Origin: an uncultured Spirochaetia bacterium | GTDB taxonomy: Bacteria > Spirochaetota > UBA4802 > JAGODF01 | Direction: 5' to 3' | DNA length: 13,670 nt | NCBI GenBank assembly: GCA_937967705.1 | Contig: CALCJG010000344.1 | Coordinates: 1 to 13,670, forward strand | Shown here: piece by piece, positions 1 through 6,122 of the stretch | Layout: each line of letters begins with the position of its first letter | How positions within the stretch are numbered: position 1 is the first letter of the stretch | Notes under the pieces: generated by a model | What the model was told of the DNA's origin: nothing | The model's database searches: none | What the model saw: the letters and a program-made list of their open reading frames with translations, nothing else | Made by a program: the position numbers and the translations under genes

Positions 1-322
1 CGAAGGTCTCCTCCTTAAAGCTTTCCATTCCCTTCCGGTAATCGCCGGTATCGTCGATTTGAAGCCCCTTTTCCTCGAAATAGATGCGCTTCATGTTGGC
101 CTTGACGGCATTGTTGATGAGCTCCTTGAGGACGGTGACGAGCATTTCTTTGAGGTAGAGGATATCGTAATGTTCCAGAAATCTGTGGAGCGTCTTGATC
201 AGGCTCGATTCCACCTCCGGGGCCGGGTGATAGAACTGAAGGTAGAACTCCTTGCCGGCCTGTATGGCTTCCATGTAATCGGGAGGATTGATGATAAGAT
301 TGCCGTTGTTGTTTCCTTCCAA
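1..322 (-). CDS. HATPase-like ATP-binding protein, N-terminal part, cut by the window edge
   Basis: The first 107 codons are visible and the 3' end lies outside the window. TTG at 320-322 is the start: it has a GGAGG ribosome binding site (332-336) nine bases upstream, and an in-frame TGA lies a few codons further up, so no earlier start is possible. The segment ELINNAVKAN (residues 67-76) matches the N-box of GHKL/histidine-kinase ATPases (E-x3-N-A-x-K-A), where the Asn binds Mg-ATP; a helical region (about 35-66) precedes it. No H-box histidine with the usual HExxNP context lies in the visible part, so this may be a kinase-like ATPase and not a classical sensor kinase. The G1 and G2 boxes would lie beyond the edge. 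It follows the 512-3427 gene on the same strand, 189 bases downstream. The ATP-binding fold is fairly secure; the role is unknown. Confidence 0.72.
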   Translation of the reverse strand, partial: MEGNNNGNLIINPPDYMEAIQAGKEFYLQFYHPAPEVESSLIKTLHRFLEHYDILYLKEMLVTVLKELINNAVKANMKRIYFEEKGLQIDDTGDYRKGMESFKEETF

Positions 323-398
323 TGTCCCGTCCCTCCGTCAATGCTGTTTCCGGGGTGTTTCCGCCGATTTTACGCGCATTCCTGCCGGAAATGTCACT

Positions 399-417
399 TG
401 AGACCAGTAGAGTCTCA
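399..417. other. Short perfect inverted repeat upstream of the HATPase-like gene
   Basis: TGAGAC (399-404) and GTCTCA (412-417) are perfect complements separated by seven bases, about 80 bases upstream of the TTG start at 322. It lies in the 189-base gap (323-511) between two minus-strand genes, which also holds a C/T-rich stretch near 443-477 but no clear promoter. No T-tract follows on either strand, so it is not an intrinsic terminator. It could be an operator, a leader hairpin or chance. Confidence 0.3.
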
Positions 418-511
418 TACCGGTTCCTGTTTGTAAAATGATTTTTTATCCCCCCCGTTTTTTTTGGGGTGATGTCCGGATACTATATTTTCGGCCCCGG
501 GAGGGGACTAC

Positions 512-3427
512 TTAAAGCATTTCATGGATTTGTCGTTTCTGCTTCAGAGCGCCCTCGTAAAAGGTGCTGATGGCGAAATAGACCTGGGTCTCTCCGTCCT
601 GATTAAAGCCCCGGGCTGCGCCGATGTAGCCGGTCAGGTCGATGTAGTAACCGAGGGTGATGCGGGTGTGCAGCTCCATACCTGCGGAGGTTCTGATCTC
701 CTTGCGGTCCTTTTTCTCGGACCATACATTGCCCGCCTCGGCAAAGGGGGTCAGCCAGATGTCCCGAAGCATGAAGGGGAGGGTCCGGTAGCCCAGGTCG
801 GGCTGAACCACCGGCAGGCGGTATTCCGCCGCTGCCGCAGCGAGCCTGTCGCCGTGGACAAGACCCGCAGGATATCCCCGTAGGCCGAACTCATCCTCCC
901 CGGTTTCCGGAACGCCCTTTTTCCCCTTTTCGAAACGCCCCAGGTTGTAGGGGGCCAGATAGTCGGGATTTCCAAAGGCAGCGCCTCCCCGGAGCCTCAG
1001 CATGAGAACATTGTTTCTCCCTATCCCTGGGAGGTATTCGGCATATTCCCCCCGGGCCTTGCTGTAGGAGATGTCCGAACCCAGGCTCTTCCGGTAAAAA
1101 TCCCCCTGCAGAAAAAAGGATCGGCCGTCCTCCGGGCTCACGGAGTAGGAGTAGAGTTTGGAGGTGTTGAGGACATACACCGCAGAAACCTTTGCCAGTA
1201 TATCCGTATATTCCCGGGTGTAACGGCCGGGGATGTAATAATCGGTGTAGGTCTTCTCGTAACTGTAGTAGAGGAGCAGTTCCTGCTGTATTTGAAAGTA
1301 GATGAGCGGGATCAGGAGTCCGCCGGCCCCGGCCCGTTTCAGGCTTCTTTTTGTGGCGGTCTTGTTGTCCTCCTCCCAGGGGAATTCGTCCTTCCCGTAG
1401 AAGAGGGTCTCGTCCCGGTATTCGAAAATAAAATCGGGATAGAACCCGCTGTACATATAGGTGGCGTCCACCGTGGCCCGTTTCTGCCTGGCGGTCCCGT
1501 AGGCGGTCAGGTAATAGATATTATGGTAGAGCGTATCAGCCCCCAGGGTGTAGAAGCCGAAAAAGCTGTCATACTTGTCCCTGTATATCTCCTCCGAACC
1601 GAAAATGGGTATCCAGGCGGTGGGGAGTACGGAATACCAGGGGCTGTAATCCTCCGGTGAGAGGGGTTTGCCCTTGTCCGTTTCCTTTGCCGGCAGGGGC
1701 TGAAAGAAGCTCTTTTCCAGGGGAGAGGGCTTAACGACCTGCAGATCCCTGGATTTTTCAGGATAGGGCATTGTTGCCACATCCAGCCCCTCCCGCCCGT
1801 AGAGGCTGAAGGCTATCATCCGGCCGTCCGGGGAGACCTCCGGCGTGAAAGCGCCTCCCATAAGGTTGGTGATTCGGCGGACAGTCTTCTTTCTCAGGTC
1901 CAGTTCATGAAGATTGTATATGCCGTTGCGGTCCGAGGAAAAGATAAGCCGCTTTCCGTCGGGATGCCAGGCGGGCTGCAGATCATGGAAGCCGTCCTCC
2001 GTCAGCCGCTGTATCTCTCCCGTCTCCAGGTTCAGAAGGGCCAGATCACTGCGGCCCTTGCGGTCCTTCAGGGTAAATGCGATCCGCTTTCCCTCCGGGG
2101 AGAACCGCGGATAGGCCATCTGCAGATCGCTGGCAGTGATGACCGCCTCATCCTTCCTGAAGGCGGTGTCTGTCAGGACCAGGGAGTAAAGATCCCCGTC
2201 AGTCCTGATGTAAACGGCCCGGCGGCCGTCGGGAAGCACGTCGATATAGCCGCCCCGCAGTCTTCGGGTAAGCCTCCGGTATTTTCCCTCATAGACGAAG
2301 GCCTCATTGAACAGCGAAACGGATTTATAGTACTCGAGATCGGAAACAAAGACGGCCCCTCCGGCGGTCACGGACAGGCTGTTGGGATAATTGACGGAGC
2401 AGAGTTTCTCGATCTTCTTGTTCTCCAGCGAGTAACGCATCAGCACGGGATCGTCGTAATTGGTGGAACGGACGAAATAGAGGGATCGGCCGCCGTCGCC
2501 GAAGCGGGGCAGGGTGGTGTTGTGGCCGCTCAGCGTGATCCTTGTGAAGGGGGTTATCCCCTCCTTCTTGACCGCTTCCATCTGGCGCCAAAATCTCACT
2601 CGCAGGAATTCTTTCCACTCTTTCCAGAGGGGAGGGATCGTGGTGCCGAAGACATCCTTGGCGTTCATGTTGATCAGGAAGGGAAGGACGTTGTCTGAGT
2701 TTTCCAGGAAGAAACCGGCAAAGGACCCGCTTCCGTATTTCCGCTCAAGAAATTCCACAAAGAGGCCCCCGTAGAGATAGGGTATGTTTCCGGTGGGCCA
2801 TCGGCGGGGATAATGGGACGCCTCGCTGAGGGATTTGAAATAGTCCTCCGCCAGTTCCGTACGGAGGATCATATCCGTGTAGCTGCTGTTGTTGCGCCCG
2901 TAGATCCCTCCCCGGGATTCCTGATAAACGGCGTTTCCCTCGATGGCCCAGATGGGGAGAAACATGTTGGGAAAGCAGACCCTTCCGCAGGTGTAGCGGG
3001 TTGTGGAGGGCAGACCGTTGATGGTGTCCAGGTTCAGAATATGTGTATATTCATGAGTAAAGACCAGTTCCAGCCACTGGTCGAAGTTGTTCAGAACGCC
3101 GTCCAGTTCCGGTCGGGAGATATAGATCTGAACACGGTTGTGCGGAAAAGGCAGGGCAAAGCCGTTGGCCAGGTCCATGTTGTCCACCAGGACCACATCG
3201 GTGCGCCAGTAGGGCTGCCACTTGATCTCCTGGGAGAGCTTTTTGTGCACCCGTTCGGCGATGACTGTGAGTCGCCGGGCGTGTCCCTCCAGCCCCTGAT
3301 GATAATGGATCCAGAAATGTTCCGTCCTGAGGGATTTCCACTCATAGGAAGGATCGAACATGAAGGCGGCCTCGGCCCTTAATGCCGTCATCGCCATCAG
3401 AATGAAAAGAAACAGGATTCGTCGCAT
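512..3427 (-). CDS. Secreted zinc metalloprotease / TolB-like propeller / outer-membrane barrel protein
   Basis: A 971-residue protein of three parts. Residues 1-20 are a Sec signal peptide ending in Ala-Glu-Ala. Residues about 30-285 form a gluzincin-type (peptidase MA-like) domain with HEYTH at 125-129 and a downstream WAIEGNAVY (160-168), whose E163 is the likely third zinc ligand. Residues about 295-555 carry PD40/TolB-type propeller repeats, recognisable by their SPEGKRIAF-like blades near 440-450, 487-499 and 530-540. The rest, rich in aromatic alternating strands, resembles an Omp85/surface-antigen barrel. In Gram-negative bacteria such proteins are expected in the outer membrane with the first two parts in the periplasm. 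TAG lies three codons upstream of the ATG, so this is the first possible start, yet there is no Shine-Dalgarno sequence. The substrate is unknown. The protease and propeller calls are strong; the barrel is moderate. Confidence 0.85.
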   Translation of the reverse strand: MRRILFLFILMAMTALRAEAAFMFDPSYEWKSLRTEHFWIHYHQGLEGHARRLTVIAERVHKKLSQEIKWQPYWRTDVVLVDNMDLANGFALPFPHNRVQIYISRPELDGVLNNFDQWLELVFTHEYTHILNLDTINGLPSTTRYTCGRVCFPNMFLPIWAIEGNAVYQESRGGIYGRNNSSYTDMILRTELAEDYFKSLSEASHYPRRWPTGNIPYLYGGLFVEFLERKYGSGSFAGFFLENSDNVLPFLINMNAKDVFGTTIPPLWKEWKEFLRVRFWRQMEAVKKEGITPFTRITLSGHNTTLPRFGDGGRSLYFVRSTNYDDPVLMRYSLENKKIEKLCSVNYPNSLSVTAGGAVFVSDLEYYKSVSLFNEAFVYEGKYRRLTRRLRGGYIDVLPDGRRAVYIRTDGDLYSLVLTDTAFRKDEAVITASDLQMAYPRFSPEGKRIAFTLKDRKGRSDLALLNLETGEIQRLTEDGFHDLQPAWHPDGKRLIFSSDRNGIYNLHELDLRKKTVRRITNLMGGAFTPEVSPDGRMIAFSLYGREGLDVATMPYPEKSRDLQVVKPSPLEKSFFQPLPAKETDKGKPLSPEDYSPWYSVLPTAWIPIFGSEEIYRDKYDSFFGFYTLGADTLYHNIYYLTAYGTARQKRATVDATYMYSGFYPDFIFEYRDETLFYGKDEFPWEEDNKTATKRSLKRAGAGGLLIPLIYFQIQQELLLYYSYEKTYTDYYIPGRYTREYTDILAKVSAVYVLNTSKLYSYSVSPEDGRSFFLQGDFYRKSLGSDISYSKARGEYAEYLPGIGRNNVLMLRLRGGAAFGNPDYLAPYNLGRFEKGKKGVPETGEDEFGLRGYPAGLVHGDRLAAAAAEYRLPVVQPDLGYRTLPFMLRDIWLTPFAEAGNVWSEKKDRKEIRTSAGMELHTRITLGYYIDLTGYIGAARGFNQDGETQVYFAISTFYEGALKQKRQIHEML

Positions 3428-3435
3428 AGGAGGCT

Positions 3436-3464
3436 ATTTAAAGGGGCTGGCGGTCCCTTGTCAA
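3436..3464 (-). promoter_or_regulatory. Predicted sigma70-type promoter of the protease/barrel gene, almost no leader
   Basis: On the minus strand a perfect -35 box TTGACA (3464-3459) is followed after 17 bases by TTAAAT (3441-3436, 4 of 6 consensus). Transcription would start near 3429-3430, only two or three bases before the ATG at 3427. This fits the lack of a Shine-Dalgarno sequence and predicts a leaderless or nearly leaderless mRNA. AAGGG (3441-3445) and CCCTT (3455-3459) form a small dyad in the spacer. Confidence 0.6.
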
Positions 3465-3532
3465 ACAAGATATGTGTCGGAAACGGCCGGTTTGGACGGC
3501 TCCGCCCCTCTATATTTTATGGGCGAGTGGGA

Positions 3533-3558
3533 GATGATTTCCCAGCGGAAAAATCATC
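3533..3558. repeat. Imperfect palindrome, copy 1 of a two-copy intergenic dyad
   Basis: The arms GATGATTT (3533-3540) and AAATCATC (3551-3558) are perfect complements around a 10-base centre CCCAGCGGAA. It lies in the divergent gap 3428-3659, 36 bases upstream of the -10 box of the phosphoesterase gene. Its minus-strand reading shares the core ATTTTTCCGnnGGG with the dyad at 8190-8217, and the arm differences between the copies compensate. It may be a protein-binding operator or a small extragenic repeat. Confidence 0.6.
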
Positions 3559-3591
3559 GGCGATAAAATATTTTTTCCTTGCCTTCGGGAA

Positions 3592-3600
3592 TGCTATACT
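3592..3600 (+). promoter_or_regulatory. Extended -10 promoter of the phosphoesterase gene
   Basis: TGCTATACT matches the extended -10 form TGnTATAAT at all but one base. The -35 region 17 bases upstream (TTTTTC, 3572-3577) is poor, as is usual for extended -10 promoters. The predicted transcription start near 3607 would leave a leader of about 53 bases before the ATG at 3660. Confidence 0.5.
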
Positions 3601-3659
3601 TTATGGCACTGGAACAGATTGTATGATGCGGGTTCGATACCGCCGCCGGGAGGTCCCTG

Positions 3660-4601
3660 ATGATAATGCGCCGCGTTTCCTTCCTCATGATGTCCTTTCT
3701 TCTGGCATTCGTCTTCTGCCATCGCCCCCTGGGGGGCGAGAGCGACAAGGCGGCCTTCCTCAAGAGAACGGACCATCTCCTTATATGGGCTCATTCCGAT
3801 ATCCAGCCCCGGAAGCTTTCCCAGCGGGCGGATTATGAGGGGGCCCTGAGGGATGTTCGAGCCAACCTTCCCCCGGTTTATATGGCTATCGTGGCGGGGG
3901 ATATCATACAGTACGAGCATACCCCGGAGGTCTATGAGTGGTTTCTCTTGAAAAGGGCTTCGGTGAAGATTCCCTACTGGTTCGAGATCGCCGGAAATCA
4001 TGATGCCAAGGATCTGCCCCGTTACCGGAAATATATCCGAAAACCGATGCATTATTCCGTCACCCTGGGCAACATCCTCTTTCTGTTTCTCTCCGACGAG
4101 GACCGGACTCCTCCCACGGAGATCTCTGACGGCGCCTTCCGCTGGTGGCGTGAAATGGTTAAAAAAAACCAGCACCGTATCATCTTCACGGTCTCCCATG
4201 CCTGCCTCAAACGCAGCGGTCTCTTCAGCGCCGTTTTCTCCAAACAGGTCATCGTAAATTCCGAGCGGTTCGAGGAGGTGCTGAGAAAATACCGGGTGGA
4301 TGTCTGGCTGTCGGGGCATTCCCATTTTCCGGGCTTCCTTTCGGACAAGACGGTCCGTTCCGTTGAGCTGGGGGGGACGCTCTTCGCGGACATATCCGCC
4401 ATTCGGCGGGATGTGATCGTTCCCAGCGAATCCCGTATCCTGTACCTTCTCCCGGGTTCCCGTTACCTGCTGATGAAAACCCGCAACCATACCCGGGGGA
4501 CCTTCGAGCGGAGCGGCGAGACTTTTTACCCCCTGCGCTATCCCTTTCAGTGGGACGGTTCGCCCCCGGTTATGGGTGAGGCTTTCAGGGGTGAAGAATA
4601 A
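3660..4601 (+). CDS. Secreted calcineurin-like metallophosphoesterase
   Basis: A 313-residue protein with the ordered motifs of the calcineurin-like phosphoesterase fold: HSDIQ (45-49), AGDI (79-82), AGNHD (111-115), SHACL (179-183) and GHSH (219-222). These supply the dinuclear metal ligands. The first motif reads D-x-Q and not the usual D-x-H, a variant known in some branches of the family, so one metal site may differ. A hydrophobic N-terminus (residues 5-20) is probably a signal peptide; Cys20 follows it, but the Phe before it makes a poor lipobox. The likely location is the periplasm or membrane surface. The start at 3660 has GGGAGG (3648-3653) six bases upstream; Met3 would be too far away. 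It diverges from the protease/barrel gene. The substrate cannot be read from sequence. Confidence 0.85.
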   Translation: MIMRRVSFLMMSFLLAFVFCHRPLGGESDKAAFLKRTDHLLIWAHSDIQPRKLSQRADYEGALRDVRANLPPVYMAIVAGDIIQYEHTPEVYEWFLLKRASVKIPYWFEIAGNHDAKDLPRYRKYIRKPMHYSVTLGNILFLFLSDEDRTPPTEISDGAFRWWREMVKKNQHRIIFTVSHACLKRSGLFSAVFSKQVIVNSERFEEVLRKYRVDVWLSGHSHFPGFLSDKTVRSVELGGTLFADISAIRRDVIVPSESRILYLLPGSRYLLMKTRNHTRGTFERSGETFYPLRYPFQWDGSPPVMGEAFRGEE

Positions 4602-4614
4602 TCCTAAATTTGTA

Positions 4615-4641
4615 TTGACAATTCGCAAACCTTTGTATTCC
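4615..4641 (+). promoter_or_regulatory. Possible promoter of the DUF2279-like gene
   Basis: A perfect TTGACA (4615-4620) lies just after the phosphoesterase stop codon. The best -10 partner, TATTCC (4636-4641), is weak and only 15 bases away, so this is tentative. The rest of the gap up to 4774 shows no terminator. Confidence 0.3.
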
Positions 4642-4774
4642 TTACCCCCCGAAATGGATTGCTGATGGACAGTCCCGGCAATAAGGTCAAGGCAGGGGAT
4701 CTTCACGACAGTTGCAGGTCAGTCCCGTGCAGGTTTTCAAGATCATGCGCGGAAAGAATGGGGTGATGTGTATT

Positions 4775-5794
4775 ATGAAAAGAACGATTGCAGTACTGAT
4801 AATGCTGGTCCTCTCAGGGTGTCTATGGGCCGTTTCTCCCCTGAGTGCTCAGCCGGCGGATGAAGGGGAAAAGGCCGCCGGGGAAGCGGCCGGGGACAAG
4901 GGACTTTCCGTGGAGGGCAAGGGAAAGAGCGCTTCCCCCATGCCCCAGGAGGACGAGACCCACAAGAAGGTTTTAAGGTACACCCTGCTTTTTGCAGCTC
5001 CTACCGTGACCATTCTCTATGGGGCCAAGGCATGGGATTGGGGTGATAACGAGAAGTTTCGCTGGGGCAATGAGGGTTGGTATGGGTATAACACCTGTTC
5101 CGGTGGTGCCGATAAGACCGGTCATGCCTATTCTCACTATATCGTCCAGCGCTGGAGCTATGCAATATTTGATTATACGGAAAACGGCCGTGCTACGAAA
5201 TGGTGGTATTCGATATTCACATCAGCTTTTATCGGAACGCTGATAGAGGTCGGTGATGGTTTCACGGGGCGTTATGGCTTTTCCAAGGAAGATCTTATTG
5301 CCGATTATTCCGGTATCGCCCTGGGCGTTATCATGGACCGGTTTCCCACATTCAATGCCTTTGTGGGTTTTAGCGGGGAGTATAAACCAACCAATGGTTT
5401 CAAGCGTTATCCCACAAACAAGACATGGCTGAATTTTACCGGGGATTACAGTGGCTGGAAATGGATGTTCAACTTCAAGCTGGCAGGCTTCCGGTATGTC
5501 GGTGTAAAGATACCGGAGTTCATGCGTTACATCATGCTCGATGTGGGTTATTATACTAGGAATTATACCTCTTATGACAATTATGTGGGCAACTGGGAGA
5601 AGCGCAGAGAATGGTTTTACGGAGTTTCGGTCAACATGAGGGAGGTCGTCAAGGACCTCTTTACCGATCAAAACAGCCGCCTCTGCTGGGTCGCCCAGCA
5701 GCCCTTTGAGTATTATCATGTACCTCTGGGATGGAAATCCGCCCATGCTATTGATAAGAATAAAGAAGCGGACTATAGCGAAAAGAGTATCTAG
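4775..5794 (+). CDS. DUF2279/YfiM-like envelope protein, probable lipoprotein
   Basis: I place the start at ATG 4775 (339 residues), because it opens a typical signal sequence and has GGGGTGA (4760-4766) eight bases upstream; the frame stays open back to an ATG at 4712, giving 21 poorly signal-like extra residues. The lipobox LSGC (Cys16) suggests a lipoprotein, although the following hydrophobic stretch to LSA-Q (residues 23-26) could instead be cut by signal peptidase I. A low-complexity Ala/Gly/Glu/Lys linker (27-60) follows. The core has GGADKTGHAYSHYI (110-123) and EVGDGFTGRYGFSKEDL (158-174) then ADYSGIALG, matching the DK-x2-H and S-x2-D-L/G pattern of the DUF2279/YfiM family, whose function is not established. 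The C-terminal half is rich in Tyr and Trp. An intrinsic terminator ends the unit at 5871-5903. Confidence 0.72.
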   Translation: MKRTIAVLIMLVLSGCLWAVSPLSAQPADEGEKAAGEAAGDKGLSVEGKGKSASPMPQEDETHKKVLRYTLLFAAPTVTILYGAKAWDWGDNEKFRWGNEGWYGYNTCSGGADKTGHAYSHYIVQRWSYAIFDYTENGRATKWWYSIFTSAFIGTLIEVGDGFTGRYGFSKEDLIADYSGIALGVIMDRFPTFNAFVGFSGEYKPTNGFKRYPTNKTWLNFTGDYSGWKWMFNFKLAGFRYVGVKIPEFMRYIMLDVGYYTRNYTSYDNYVGNWEKRREWFYGVSVNMREVVKDLFTDQNSRLCWVAQQPFEYYHVPLGWKSAHAIDKNKEADYSEKSI

Positions 5795-5870
5795 GGAACG
5801 TGCCCTTTTCCTGTCTGTGTAAAGAACAGAGCGGAGGATGCAAGCGGGTCGGAGGTGTTATTGTTAAGAG

Positions 5871-5903
5871 AGGGAGAGCCGGGGCTTTCCCTTTTCTTTT
5901 TTT
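5871..5903 (+). terminator. Intrinsic terminator after the DUF2279-like gene
   Basis: AGGGAGAGC (5871-5879) pairs with GCTTTCCCT (5884-5892), with one G-T wobble, around the tetraloop CGGG; the run TTTTCTTTTTTT follows directly. It separates the upstream gene from the kinase gene. The gap 5795-6122 (328 bases) holds this terminator, a candidate promoter and the inverted repeat at 6092-6111, and no gene. Confidence 0.88.
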
Positions 5904-5922
5904 CAGCGAAAAGCTGTATAAT
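5894..5922 (+). promoter_or_regulatory. Candidate promoter of the sensor kinase gene
   Basis: A perfect TATAAT (5917-5922), preceded directly by TG, has only a weak -35 (TTCTTT, 5894-5899) that lies in the T-tract of the terminator. Transcription would start near 5929 and give a leader of about 190 bases. TTGACG (5952-5957) with TATAAG (5970-5975) was also seen but is spaced only 12 bases apart. The true start is uncertain. Confidence 0.4.
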
Positions 5923-6091
5923 AATGATATTCATAAAAAAAGTTGCGATTATTGACGTCTGTAAAATAGTATAAGTAAGGCTTGATTTTATTGGGTATAT
6001 GCTGTACCTTAGTGGACAATAAAGGTTTGGGGCTTAATATCATGAGGGGGGAAAAGCATCTTCTCCTTGAAGCAGTTGTTTGGTCTCAGAG

Positions 6092-6111
6092 AAGAAAAGA
6101 CATCTTTTCTT
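6092..6111 (+). promoter_or_regulatory. Perfect 9-bp inverted repeat abutting the kinase ribosome binding site
   Basis: AAGAAAAGA (6092-6100) and TCTTTTCTT (6103-6111) are exact complements separated by CA. The AAGGA ribosome binding site of the kinase gene (6112-6116) begins at the next base and lies six bases before the ATG. In RNA the two-base gap would open one or two pairs to make a loop. It could be an operator or a hairpin affecting ribosome access. No T-tract follows. Confidence 0.6.
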
Positions 6112-6122
6112 AAGGAAGAATC

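Noticed and set aside
15..341. A 108-codon minus-strand frame rich in Arg, Gln and His at the left edge
   Set aside because: The overlapping frame starting at TTG 322 has a ribosome binding site and a HATPase N-box; this one is compositionally unlike a real protein.
443..477. C-run, T-run and G-run that could form a terminator-like hairpin after the protease/barrel gene
   Set aside because: The stem is only four base pairs, and no T-tract follows in the minus-strand direction.
492..508. GGCCCCGGGAGGGGAC hairpin directly after the protease/barrel stop codon
   Set aside because: The four-base stem is GC-only, but neither strand has a following T-tract, so it does not meet the form of an intrinsic terminator.
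1907..2698. A 263-codon plus-strand frame inside the protease/barrel gene
   Set aside because: It lies wholly opposite the propeller and protease regions and shows no domain, so it is an antisense shadow.
3629..3645. GCGGGTTCGATACCGC, which resembles a tRNA T-arm
   Set aside because: There is no acceptor stem, D-arm or anticodon arm upstream, and it lies just before the phosphoesterase ribosome binding site. Chance similarity is the simplest reading.
3594..4706. A 370-codon minus-strand open frame opposite the phosphoesterase gene, longer than the gene itself
   Set aside because: The plus strand carries five ordered metallophosphoesterase motifs, a signal peptide and a ribosome binding site; the minus-strand translation shows no domain and is an antisense shadow.
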